Origin: Deltaproteobacteria bacterium
GTDB lineage: Bacteria > Myxococcota_A > Polyangia > Polyangiales > Sandaracinaceae
Direction of reading: 5' to 3'
Assembly: GCA_017303575.1 (NCBI GenBank)
Contig: JAFLCL010000045.1
Span: 1-43,235, forward strand
Length of the DNA stretch: 43,235 nt
Shown here piece by piece: positions 32,430 to 40,061 of this stretch; position 1 is the first letter of the stretch, and each line of letters opens with the position of its first letter. The notes under the pieces are model-generated. The model did no database searches and was not told the origin of the DNA. It saw only the letters and a program-made list of their open reading frames with translations. Position numbers and translations under genes: made by a program.

Positions 32430-33374
32430 TCACTCGGGGTGCACGACGAAGAGCGAGGGCGCGCCCAGCGCGCTGACGAAGAGCTCGTCCTCGCCGAACG
32501 TCTCGTCGCCGAAGACAGCGTTCGCAGGCACGGCGATCGCGCGGCGATCGAAGTACGTCACGGGATCAGCCGTCGGCATCGTGATGTCCACGACGAGGCC
32601 GCCGGTGCTCGAGGTGATGAGCACCAGCTCGCTCGCGCCGCGCGCCACGATGCCGTCGACGCTCCCCACGCCCTCGACGATCGGCATCGGCGTGCCGTAG
32701 CTGCCTCCCTCGAAGCTCGCGACGTAGAGCGTGGTCGTGCTCCACGAGGCGATGTAGAGGCGCGTTCCATCGGGCGAGAACGCGAGGCCGTTGGGGTAGG
32801 TGACGGCGTCGGTGATCTGCGTGACGTTCGTGCCGTCGGCGTCGGCGCGGTAGACGCGGTTGGCCATGCTGTCGGTGAAGACGAGCGATCCGTCGGGTGC
32901 GATCGCGACGAAGTTCGTGAGGCCGAAGAGGCCATCGGGGCTCTCGTTCGTGAGCATCGTGACGGTGCCATCGAGCGTGATCGAGAAGAGGCCAGACGCG
33001 CCGTCGGCCGAAGCGCACGCGATGATCTCGCCCGGCTCGCGGAAGGCGATGCCGACGGGCGCGTCGATCGTGGCGAGGTCGCTGACGGTTCCGTCGGGCG
33101 CGACCGAGACGATGCGATCGTCACGGAGCGCGAGGAAGATGCGCGAGGCACCGGCGGCGTCGTGCCCGATCGCGATGCCCTCGCTGCCTGCGCCGAGCGC
33201 TGTGAACACCTCGACGCGCTGAGGCCCCGCGTCGACGGGCGGCACGGGCGCATCACTGCCCTCGGGCGCATCGAGCGCGAGCGGAGCGTCGGAGCCTGCA
33301 TCGATCGGATCGGCGGAGGGGCCGCAGGCAGCGAGCAAGAAGAGTGGGGCAGAGGCAATGCGTCGAAGGCTCAT
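32430..33374 (-). CDS. SMP-30/gluconolactonase-like beta-propeller lipoprotein
   Basis: 314 residues. The leader SAPLFLLAAC is a perfect lipobox. A DA/SD/PP linker is followed from about residue 55 by a six-bladed propeller of NHL/SMP-30 character. Typical blades are SVAPDGTVSDLATID, FVAIAPDGSLVFTDS, VYRADADGTNVTQITDAVTYPNGLAFSPDGTRL (shown in pieces: NGLAFSPDGT, YIASWSTTTLY). Metal-ligand positions cannot be assigned with certainty. Likely envelope-anchored lactonase or sugar-binding protein. Upstream member of the run with the glycosidase-like and methyltransferase genes. Confidence 0.8.
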   Translation of the reverse strand: MSLRRIASAPLFLLAACGPSADPIDAGSDAPLALDAPEGSDAPVPPVDAGPQRVEVFTALGAGSEGIAIGHDAAGASRIFLALRDDRIVSVAPDGTVSDLATIDAPVGIAFREPGEIIACASADGASGLFSITLDGTVTMLTNESPDGLFGLTNFVAIAPDGSLVFTDSMANRVYRADADGTNVTQITDAVTYPNGLAFSPDGTRLYIASWSTTTLYVASFEGGSYGTPMPIVEGVGSVDGIVARGASELVLITSSTGGLVVDITMPTADPVTYFDRRAIAVPANAVFGDETFGEDELFVSALGAPSLFVVHPE

Positions 33375-33405
33375 GAGGCGGCGACCGTAGCAGGCGATCG
33401 CCTCT

Positions 33406-34206
33406 CTAGCGGGCGAAGCGTCGCGCGAAGGCCTCGTGGTTGCGCTCGACCCCACGCGGGATCGCGAACACCACCCGATCGACGTCGACGAGCGCGAGCG
33501 CGAGCGCGAAGGCCTCGGCGACCTCGGACGGATCGTTCTGGAACACACCGCATCCCCATGCGCCGAGGAGGAGCGTTCGGTGTCCACGATCGGCCGCGAC
33601 GCGAACGACGTGCCGCGCGCGACCCATCAATGCCTCGCGGATCGCCGGCCGTGAGGACGGATTGCGCCGCAATGCTTGGCCAGCGTTCGGCGCAGGCGCG
33701 GTGATCACGCTCGCGACGAACGGCTCCTCGAGCGGCGCGTGACGGCTGTGGATGCGGAAGAACGGGACGCGCGGTGAGTGGATGAGGTGATCGGTGTAGA
33801 GCACCGACTCCTCTGCGCGGTTCGCGTCGTAGTAAGGGCGCTGCGTCAGCAAGCAGGGATAGAGGGCCGAGCAGCGCGCGAGATCCTCCTCTTGAGCCTT
33901 CGCTCCTCGGAGGAACCCGCCGCCGGGATTGCGCCCGGAGGCGAAGTTGAGGAGGACGACGTCACCAGAGGCAGCGAGCCGATGCGCCGCCAGCTGCGTC
34001 GTCTCGTCCGTCACCTCGATCGTCGGGCGCTTTCCCTTAGGCGGCGTCGAGAGCCATGCGAGACGTTCCGGCGTGTAGAGCTGCGTGCCCCCGATCGCGG
34101 CGTCGAGCGCCGCTCGGAGATCGATCGCGCGTCCCGACGGCGCCGTGTAGTGGCCGCGCTCACAGATCGCGATCGTGTCGCGGGCGACTTGCTCGAGCTT
34201 GCTCAT
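33406..34206 (-). CDS. Microbial-type poly(ADP-ribose) glycohydrolase (TIGR02452-type macrodomain)
   Basis: 266 residues from ATG (MSKLEQV). It matches bacterial PARG: the macrodomain core VVLLNFASGRNPGGG with the signature GGG (95-97) then QEE (105-107), whose Glu is catalytic for cleaving ADP-ribose linkages. The supporting loop LLGAWGCGVFQNDP binds the diphosphate in this family. Cytoplasmic. No ADP-ribosyltransferase gene is nearby. The upstream gene, 61 bases away and in the same direction, encodes a RecF-like ATPase, which may point to a DNA-damage or defence role (inference). Confidence 0.9.
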   Translation of the reverse strand: MSKLEQVARDTIAICERGHYTAPSGRAIDLRAALDAAIGGTQLYTPERLAWLSTPPKGKRPTIEVTDETTQLAAHRLAASGDVVLLNFASGRNPGGGFLRGAKAQEEDLARCSALYPCLLTQRPYYDANRAEESVLYTDHLIHSPRVPFFRIHSRHAPLEEPFVASVITAPAPNAGQALRRNPSSRPAIREALMGRARHVVRVAADRGHRTLLLGAWGCGVFQNDPSEVAEAFALALALVDVDRVVFAIPRGVERNHEAFARRFAR

Positions 34207-34267
34207 CGACGCCGAGACGCGCGCGCGCTCGATCCCGGACGGCCGATCTCGCACGAGACGCCGTGTT

Positions 34268-35425
34268 TCATGGCCATGGAGGGCGATCGAGGAGACCCTG
34301 GTTCTCGATGCGTGTCGCGCCGTCTTCGTCGCGCAGGAGCTCGATGCGCGTGATGCTCGCCTTCGACTCGAGCGCCGCGATCAGCGGCCTCGCGTGCGAG
34401 ACGACCCACACGCTCGAGCGACGCGAGGCGAGCGCGAGCGCCTCTGCGAGCGGGACGAGCAGGTCGGGGTGGAGCGAGGCCTCGGGCTCGTTGAAGACGA
34501 GCAGCGGCGCAGGCCTCGGGGAGAACAGCGCGGCGAGCAGCGCGAGGTACTTGAGCGAACCGTCCGAGAGCTCGCGCGCACCGAGGCGTCGCAAGAGGCC
34601 AGGGACACGCAGACCGAGCTCGAAGTGGTTGCCGCTCACCTCGACGTCGAGCTCGGCGCCGAGACCTTGCTTCACGGCGTCGCGCAGCGCCGCGTCGTCC
34701 CCGATCTCGAGGATCGTGCGCAGGGCTGCGGCCACGTCCTCGCCGTTCGACGCGAGGATCGGCGTGCGCGTGCCGATGCGTGGCACCCGCAGCGGGCTCT
34801 CGGGATCGGTGCGGAACGCGTGATAGAAGCGGAACGCGCGGAGGGTGCGCTGGAGGTGCCAGAGGTCGCCGAGGAGCTGCGGCTCGTCGAGCTGTCCGAG
34901 CACGCTCTCGCTCGCGTCGAGCGGTGCGTAGGTGCGCTGTCGACCGTCGGAGTCGATCCCGACCGCGGCCGCGCCGTCGCGGGTGAGGAAGGGCTTGTTC
35001 TTGCGACGTGGAGGCGCGCTCCACAGCCACTCTTCCTTCACCTCGGGGTCCGCGGAGAACGCCGTGTCTCCGTCAGGCGGCGGCAGGCCGATCGTCATCT
35101 CGAAGCAGCCTGCGTCGAGCTGCATGCCGAGACGGATGCGAACGGGCTTGCGACGTACGGTCGGCTCGATGCGCTGGCCGCGACGCTTGGCCGCTTCTGT
35201 GCGCACCTCTTCGGGGCCTGCCCACGCAGCGGAGGGCATGCCGCCTTCGTTCGCGAGCGAGCGCGCGAGGCGGCCTTGCGCGGCCGCGTGCATGAGCTCG
35301 AGCGCTCGGTAGACGTTGCTCTTGCCGACGCCGTTGCCGCCCGAGATCACGGTGAGCGGGCCGGGCGCGAAGCAGAGATCGTGCAGCGAGCGGTATCCGG
35401 CGATGGCGACGCAACGGACGGTCAT
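34268..35425 (-). CDS. RecF/SMC-like AAA ATPase
   Basis: 385 residues. Walker A is GGNGVGKS (29-36); ABC-type signature-like LSDGSLKYLALLAALFS and Walker B LLVFNEPEASLHPDLL follow near residues 280-320; a late H-loop-like VVSHARPL completes the site. The insert between the two halves is soluble with no zinc hook or long coiled coil. This is the AAA_21/overcoming-lysogenization type of ABC ATPase, without the TOPRIM nuclease that OLD proteins carry. Partner nuclease not obvious here. Likely co-transcribed with the PARG gene downstream. Confidence 0.88.
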   Translation of the reverse strand: MTVRCVAIAGYRSLHDLCFAPGPLTVISGGNGVGKSNVYRALELMHAAAQGRLARSLANEGGMPSAAWAGPEEVRTEAAKRRGQRIEPTVRRKPVRIRLGMQLDAGCFEMTIGLPPPDGDTAFSADPEVKEEWLWSAPPRRKNKPFLTRDGAAAVGIDSDGRQRTYAPLDASESVLGQLDEPQLLGDLWHLQRTLRAFRFYHAFRTDPESPLRVPRIGTRTPILASNGEDVAAALRTILEIGDDAALRDAVKQGLGAELDVEVSGNHFELGLRVPGLLRRLGARELSDGSLKYLALLAALFSPRPAPLLVFNEPEASLHPDLLVPLAEALALASRRSSVWVVSHARPLIAALESKASITRIELLRDEDGATRIENQGLLDRPPWP

Positions 35426-35466
35426 GTTTGCAGCCCGGGAGGATGGCTCAGGAGTGACCGCCTCTG

Positions 35467-35587
35467 CGGGGAGCCAGCCGGCGGGGGCGGAGCCCCCTTG
35501 AGGCGCGAGCGATGGAGGAGCGAAGCGACGAAGGAGCGATGGGGGTCGCGGGGGTCGAGCCCCCGCCCTCGAGCGCCGGAGGCGCGG
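35467..35587. repeat. Dispersed repeat B, copy 2
   Basis: Closely matches 8129-8250: GGGGGC-GGA-GCCCCC, CGGGGG / CCCCCG and GCGCC-GGA-GGCGC hairpins in the same order. It fills the gap between the ATPase start and the glyoxalase II stop, and its right end adjoins the TAG stop at 35589. Transcribed with neighbouring genes, it would fold in mRNA. Confidence 0.8.
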
Positions 35588-35588
35588 A

Positions 35589-36635
35589 CTAGAAGGTGTT
35601 CTTGGCTTCGCGGCGGGCGGCGAACTCGGTGGCGTCCTTCGCGCGGAGGAACGGGTTGGTGGCGAGCTCTTCGCGCACGGTGCCCGGCACGGTGAAGCGC
35701 TGCTCGGCGCGGAGCGCGCGCACGTGCTCGAGGCGCGCGGCGATCGCTGCGTCGTTCGGCTCGATGTGCGCGGCGAAGCGCAGGTTCGCCTCCGTGTACT
35801 CGTGCCCGACGTAGAGGCGCGTGTCGGGGTCGAGCTCGGCGAAGCGCATCAGCGACGCGTGCATCTGAGGCATCGTGCCCTCGAACACACGACCGCAGCC
35901 CGCGAGGAAGAGCGTATCGCCGGTGAACGCCATCCCTGCGCCGACGTACGCGATCGCGCCGAGCGTGTGGCCGGGCACATTCATCACGCGGAAGTCGTGG
36001 CCGAGGAGGGGCAGCACTTCGCCTTCGACGAGGCCCCGCGTCTGCTTCGCGATGCGCGTGTGCTCGAGGTCGTAGCGGCTGCCGAGCACGGGCACCTCGC
36101 CGATCGCTGCGAGCAGATCGGGCACGCCCGCCACGTGATCGGGATGGTGGTGCGTGCACCAGATCGCGCGGATCGAGAGGTCGTGCTCCGCGATCGCCTC
36201 GATCACGGGCTTGGCATCGCCCGGATCGACGACGACGCAGGAGCGTGTGCCGCGCGCGCCCGGCGTGTACGCGTGCACGAGGTACGCGTAGTTGTCGTTG
36301 AAGTAGGGAACCGTCTCGACGCGCAGGCCCTTCACCGACCGCTGCGCGCGGGAGGTGCCCGTGCTGCGTGTGTAGCGCACGGAGGTCCCGAAGCGCGCGA
36401 GGGCATCGGCACGGAGGCGCGGCGCACCTTCGCGCTCGTAGCGCTCGAAGGCCCGAGCGCTCGCGAAGACGTAGCGGTTCTCGAGCACGCGCTCGTCGCG
36501 TCGCACCACCTCGGCCTCGAGCGCGCCGGCCTCGACGACGTGCATCGCGTGGCCCTCGAGCAGCCACGCCTCGAAGCGCTCGGCGACCTCGGCGCTCTCG
36601 CACTCGCAGACGACCGTGTAGAGGAACGTGCCCAT
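35589..36635 (-). CDS. gloB: DUF4286-glyoxalase II (hydroxyacylglutathione hydrolase) fusion
   Basis: 348 residues. Residues 1-97 match the small DUF4286 ferredoxin-like fold (FLYTVVCECE, YVFASARAFERYEREGAPRL). From 103 it is a full glyoxalase II: VPYFNDNYAYLV, metal motif T-H162-H-H164-P-D166-H167, later metal ligands in GHTLGAIAY, GDTLF and YVGHEYT, and the substrate-site tail NPFLRAKD. It hydrolyses S-lactoyl-glutathione to lactate and glutathione, clearing methylglyoxal; cytoplasmic. All metal ligands look intact. The DUF4286 part is not needed by known GloB and may sense or deliver a ligand. An ATG at 36671 is an alternative start. Confidence 0.92.
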   Translation of the reverse strand: MGTFLYTVVCECESAEVAERFEAWLLEGHAMHVVEAGALEAEVVRRDERVLENRYVFASARAFERYEREGAPRLRADALARFGTSVRYTRSTGTSRAQRSVKGLRVETVPYFNDNYAYLVHAYTPGARGTRSCVVVDPGDAKPVIEAIAEHDLSIRAIWCTHHHPDHVAGVPDLLAAIGEVPVLGSRYDLEHTRIAKQTRGLVEGEVLPLLGHDFRVMNVPGHTLGAIAYVGAGMAFTGDTLFLAGCGRVFEGTMPQMHASLMRFAELDPDTRLYVGHEYTEANLRFAAHIEPNDAAIAARLEHVRALRAEQRFTVPGTVREELATNPFLRAKDATEFAARREAKNTF

Positions 36636-36801
36636 CGCGCGAGCGTGCCCGAGGCACACAGCGACGGACATCACAAAGTGCGCGTGCCCCGCCTGCCCTC
36701 CGGGAGGGGTGCCTCGTGGAAGGAAGGAGGAGGGGTCGCGGTTTTCGTGCCTGCCTACGGGCCTTCGCGTACATCCCGCCCCACCTCTGCGCCCATCCAC
36801 C

Positions 36802-38436
36802 ATGAAGCTCGGACCTGCTCAGCTCGGTGCGTTCTTCGCGACGACCGTCCTCACCTCCGTCGGCGCGGCCGCGGTCTACGTCCATCTGTTCGCGCCCGCC
36901 GCGCCCGTCGTGCAGAGCGCGACAGCGATCGCCGATCCGACGCCCCAGTCCGCGACCACACAGCCCGCGACTCTGCCCGTGACGCCGACCCGTCCGACGG
37001 CGCCGTTGCCACCTTCGACGGACCTCGAGGGCGCCTCGATGGCCGACGTGGTCGCGCGCGTGCTGCCGAGCGTCGTCAACGTGCGCAGCTCCCAGGCGCC
37101 GCGGAGCCCCTACGGCACGCCCTACGATCTTCCGTACGGCAACCCCTACCAGCGCACGCCCGAGCCGCAGGAGAGCCTCGGATCGGGCGTGATCGTGAGC
37201 GCGGACGGGTTGGTCGTGACGAACAACCACGTGGTGCGAGGCGCGACGGAGATCCGCGTCAGCCTCAGCGATGGCCGGGAGATCCCTGCGAGCATCGTGG
37301 GCACCGATCAAGACAGCGACATGGCCCTCTTGCGGCTCGAGGGCGCGAGCCTCGGTCTCACGCCGATCGCGTACGGCGACTCGAGCCAGCTGCGACAAGG
37401 CGACGTGGTGCTCGCGATCGGCAACCCGTTCGGTGTCGGGCAGACCGTGACGATGGGCATCGTGTCGGCCGTCGGGCGCGCGAACGTGGGCATCACCGCG
37501 CTCGAGGACTTCATCCAGACCGACGCTGCGATCAACCCGGGCAACTCGGGTGGTGCGCTGATCTCCACGCGCGGGGAGCTGGTCGGCATCAACACGGCGA
37601 TCTTGAGCCGCACCGGCGGGAGCCACGGCATCGGCTTCGCGATCCCTTCGAACATGGTCTCGCCGATCGTCGACGCGTTGCTCGCGCACGGCAGCGTGGT
37701 CCGTGGATGGCTGGGCGTGGGACCCCAGGAGCTGACACCGGTCCTCGCGGAGGCGATGCACCTGAGCGCGGGGCAGCGCGGCGTGCTCGTGAACCACGTG
37801 GCGCCCGACAGTCCCGCGTCGGCCGCGGGTCTGCGACCCGGCGACATCCTCGAGTCGGTCAACGGCGAGCGGCTCACCTCGCCCGAGCACCTCGTCACGA
37901 TCGTCGCGACGCGCGGCGCAGAGGCGGATCTGGCGCTGACGGTCGTGCGCGGCGAGCAGCGCCTCGAGGTCACCGCCCACCTCGCACAACGACCGCAGCC
38001 GGAGGGCACGCTGCCGGCGCCGACACCGCTCCCGCGTGACCTGCCGCAGCGCGGTCAGGGGCTGCCACCCGGCTACGTGCCCCTGCCGCCGGGCATGACG
38101 CCCGACCTGTTCGCGGGTGGCGGCGCGCCTTCGTACGCACGGCCGCGCCTGCAGGGCGGCACTGTCGTGGCCGGGCTCGACCTCCACGATCTCGACGATC
38201 GGCTTCGTCGCGGCTTCGGCATCACGACGTCGGTCACGGGCGCGCTCGTCGGCGACGTCGCGCAGGGCTCGCCGGGCGCGATGGCGGGGCTCGAGCCGGG
38301 CGACGTGATCGTCGAGGTGAACCGCGATCCGGTCGAGAGCGTCGCGCAGTTCGCGCGCGTGTACGTCGAGAGCGGCGGCGGCGTGACGGTGCTGATCCGT
38401 CGCGGCTCCTCGAGCCTCTACACGGTCTTGCGCTGA
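36802..38436 (+). CDS. degP: DegP/HtrA-type periplasmic serine protease
   Basis: 544 residues. An N-terminal hydrophobic span (about 8-30) with no clear cleavage site acts as signal or anchor, followed by a Pro/Thr/Ser-rich linker. The trypsin-like domain has the triad H143 (TNNHVV), D173 (DSDMALLRL) and S249 (PGNSGGAL). Two PDZ domains follow, the first around residues 290-390 (RGWLGVGPQEL ... GLRPGDILESVNGE) and the second around 450-544 (GALVGDVAQGSPGAMAGLEPGDVIVEVN). A Pro-rich hinge joins them. Envelope quality control: degrades or refolds damaged proteins. All catalytic residues are present; divergent from glyoxalase II. Confidence 0.95.
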   Translation: MKLGPAQLGAFFATTVLTSVGAAAVYVHLFAPAAPVVQSATAIADPTPQSATTQPATLPVTPTRPTAPLPPSTDLEGASMADVVARVLPSVVNVRSSQAPRSPYGTPYDLPYGNPYQRTPEPQESLGSGVIVSADGLVVTNNHVVRGATEIRVSLSDGREIPASIVGTDQDSDMALLRLEGASLGLTPIAYGDSSQLRQGDVVLAIGNPFGVGQTVTMGIVSAVGRANVGITALEDFIQTDAAINPGNSGGALISTRGELVGINTAILSRTGGSHGIGFAIPSNMVSPIVDALLAHGSVVRGWLGVGPQELTPVLAEAMHLSAGQRGVLVNHVAPDSPASAAGLRPGDILESVNGERLTSPEHLVTIVATRGAEADLALTVVRGEQRLEVTAHLAQRPQPEGTLPAPTPLPRDLPQRGQGLPPGYVPLPPGMTPDLFAGGGAPSYARPRLQGGTVVAGLDLHDLDDRLRRGFGITTSVTGALVGDVAQGSPGAMAGLEPGDVIVEVNRDPVESVAQFARVYVESGGGVTVLIRRGSSSLYTVLR

Positions 38437-38444
38437 CGACCTCG

Positions 38445-39155
38445 TCAGGCGTTCTTCAGCGCGCGCAGGCCCCGCTCGGCGGCGACGAGGGCGGCGAAGC
38501 GCGCCTCGGCCTCGGGGTGTGCGGCGACGAGCGCAGCCACGGACGACATCGCGTCCCACGCGCTCGGATCGATCTCCACGGCCTCGGCTCGCCAACGGAA
38601 ACGCCTCGTCTCGGCGCTCGATGCGGTGGTGAGCCCTTCTCCTCGCACGTGGTTCCAGCGGGTCAGGCGCGGCAGCTCGGTGCGGAGTGTCTCGTCGAAG
38701 GTCTCGATCGCGATGGCGTCGGGCTCGGCGAGATGGTCCGCGCCGAGCAGACACTTCGCGCCTTCGCGCACCCACTCCGCGCGATCTCTGGCGCGCAGGG
38801 TCTCGCGGATCATCGACTCGACGTCGCGCGACAGCGCCCCTGGTGGGCTCGCGTCCGCGTCGCGATCATCTTCTTCGTCGAGCAGATCGAGCAGCAGCGC
38901 GGCGTCGTCTCCCAGGCGCTCGAGCCCGAGGCCTTCGCTTACACGCGCGAGGAGCGCGTCCTTCGTGCTGCCCGTGAGCGGCTCGGGCGCGGCGCCCCGC
39001 AAGCTCGTGCGCCCCGCGAGCTCGGTGAGCGCGAGCGCTTGTTCTCGTGTCGAGACGCCTGATCCGACCAGGCTGCGTAGCCGCTCCTTCATCACCTCGA
39101 GGTCGTGGGGGTCACGCGACGGATCGGCCTGGGGAACGGGTGCGCTCTGGCTCAT
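38445..39155 (-). CDS. Soluble protein of unknown function co-transcribed with a sigma factor
   Basis: 236 residues, acidic, with no signal peptide or membrane segment. It is mostly helical by composition, with a middle acidic run (LLLDLLDEEDDRDAD). A conserved-looking core lies at about 125-200 (RAEWVREGAKCLLGADHLAEP, LPRLTRWNHVRGEG). Its start is three bases after the sigma factor stop, so the two are one operon. It could be an anti-sigma or accessory factor, but no zinc-binding anti-sigma (HxxxCxxC) motif is present. Function unknown. Confidence 0.72.
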   Translation of the reverse strand: MSQSAPVPQADPSRDPHDLEVMKERLRSLVGSGVSTREQALALTELAGRTSLRGAAPEPLTGSTKDALLARVSEGLGLERLGDDAALLLDLLDEEDDRDADASPPGALSRDVESMIRETLRARDRAEWVREGAKCLLGADHLAEPDAIAIETFDETLRTELPRLTRWNHVRGEGLTTASSAETRRFRWRAEAVEIDPSAWDAMSSVAALVAAHPEAEARFAALVAAERGLRALKNA

Positions 39156-39158
39156 GGA

Positions 39159-39938
39159 TCATGACTCCCGCGACGCCCGCGCTCGCCGTTGCGAGGCTGC
39201 GGTGCCGCCGAAACGAAGCCCGGTGGGGAGCGCGCCAGGGCCGAGGGTCTGCTCGAGGCATTCGGCGAGCTGCGCTCTCATCCGGGACTTCCACTTGTCC
39301 ATGAGACTCCGCACCCGGAGCACCCTGACGCGGAGCTCGTCGGGCGCGTCTTTCTCGGTGAATTTCGCGAGATCCTCCGCCGTCAGCTGGCCTAGCGCCA
39401 CGGCCATCGCGTCGGCGGTGAGCTCGTCGGCCTCGAGCGCGAGGCGGTACACGGCGTCGTAGGGCGGCTGGAGGTGTCTCGCACAGCGGGCGAGCGTCTT
39501 GACGACCTCGCGCATCTCGAGCGCCTCGTCCGAGGGCGTGACATCGGCCTGCGCACGATCGAGCGGCCCCTCGTGCTCCTCCGCGCCTGCCGGCGCGCCC
39601 ATGTCGTGACGCTTCGCGCGCCTCAGCGTGGTGCGCACGAAGTTGTTCGCGACCACCGCGCACCACGCGAGCACCTTGGCGCGCGCGCGGCCCTCGGGGA
39701 CCTCGTCGGGCACCCAGCGCGACAGGCGGAGCAGCACCTCTTGTCCCACGTCGTCGGGCGTGAGACCGCTGCGCGTCGCTGTGGCGCCCATGCGGATCAC
39801 GCACGTCGCGACGTACGCGCGCACGCCCGTCGCGATCGCCGCGAGCGCGCGCGAGCGCGCCTCGGCATCACCGACGTAGGCGGCCTCGAGCAGCGCACGG
39901 CACGTGGCCTCGTCGAGCTCTCTCGCGTTCGAAGTCAT
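39159..39938 (-). CDS. ECF-type RNA polymerase sigma factor
   Basis: 259 residues. The sigma-70 region 2 is recognisable: LTPDDVGQEVLLRLSRWVP (the DDVxQEVxL core-binding helix) followed by KVLAWCAVVANNFVRTTLRRAKRH, the usual W-A-x-x-V-x-x-N-x-x-R recognition helix. Region 4 is diverged (AYRLALEADELTADAMAVALGQ-like, then RVRVLRVRSLMDKWKSRMR, quoted approximately). It lies in an operon with an unknown soluble protein and divergent from the ClpB-RF2 fusion, 123 bases apart, so it may direct transcription of that gene (inference). Confidence 0.82.
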   Translation of the reverse strand: MTSNARELDEATCRALLEAAYVGDAEARSRALAAIATGVRAYVATCVIRMGATATRSGLTPDDVGQEVLLRLSRWVPDEVPEGRARAKVLAWCAVVANNFVRTTLRRAKRHDMGAPAGAEEHEGPLDRAQADVTPSDEALEMREVVKTLARCARHLQPPYDAVYRLALEADELTADAMAVALGQLTAEDLAKFTEKDAPDELRVRVLRVRSLMDKWKSRMRAQLAECLEQTLGPGALPTGLRFGGTAASQRRARASRES

Positions 39939-39955
39939 CTCGCGTTCGAAGTCAT
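39922..39955. repeat. 17-bp exact tandem duplication across the sigma factor start
   Basis: ctcgcgttcgaagtcat occurs twice in a row (39922-39938 and 39939-39955). Because 17 is not a multiple of three, the duplicated ATG at 39955 opens a six-codon frame (MTSNAR) that stops in an ATGA overlap with the real start at 39938. Confidence 0.85.
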
Positions 39956-40061
39956 GGGTGGGCCGGCGAGATTCGATGCTCGTCGTCGCGCCGTCAAGGC
40001 GGGCCAACGATCGATCGTCGATCGAGGATCGCGCCCGAGATGCGGCTACCCTTCGCCTCCG

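Noticed and set aside
36640..38775. Minus-strand open frame running across the protease gene and into glyoxalase II territory
   Set aside because: Shadow of the DegP gene and another frame of gloB; high-GC DNA leaves antisense frames open by chance.
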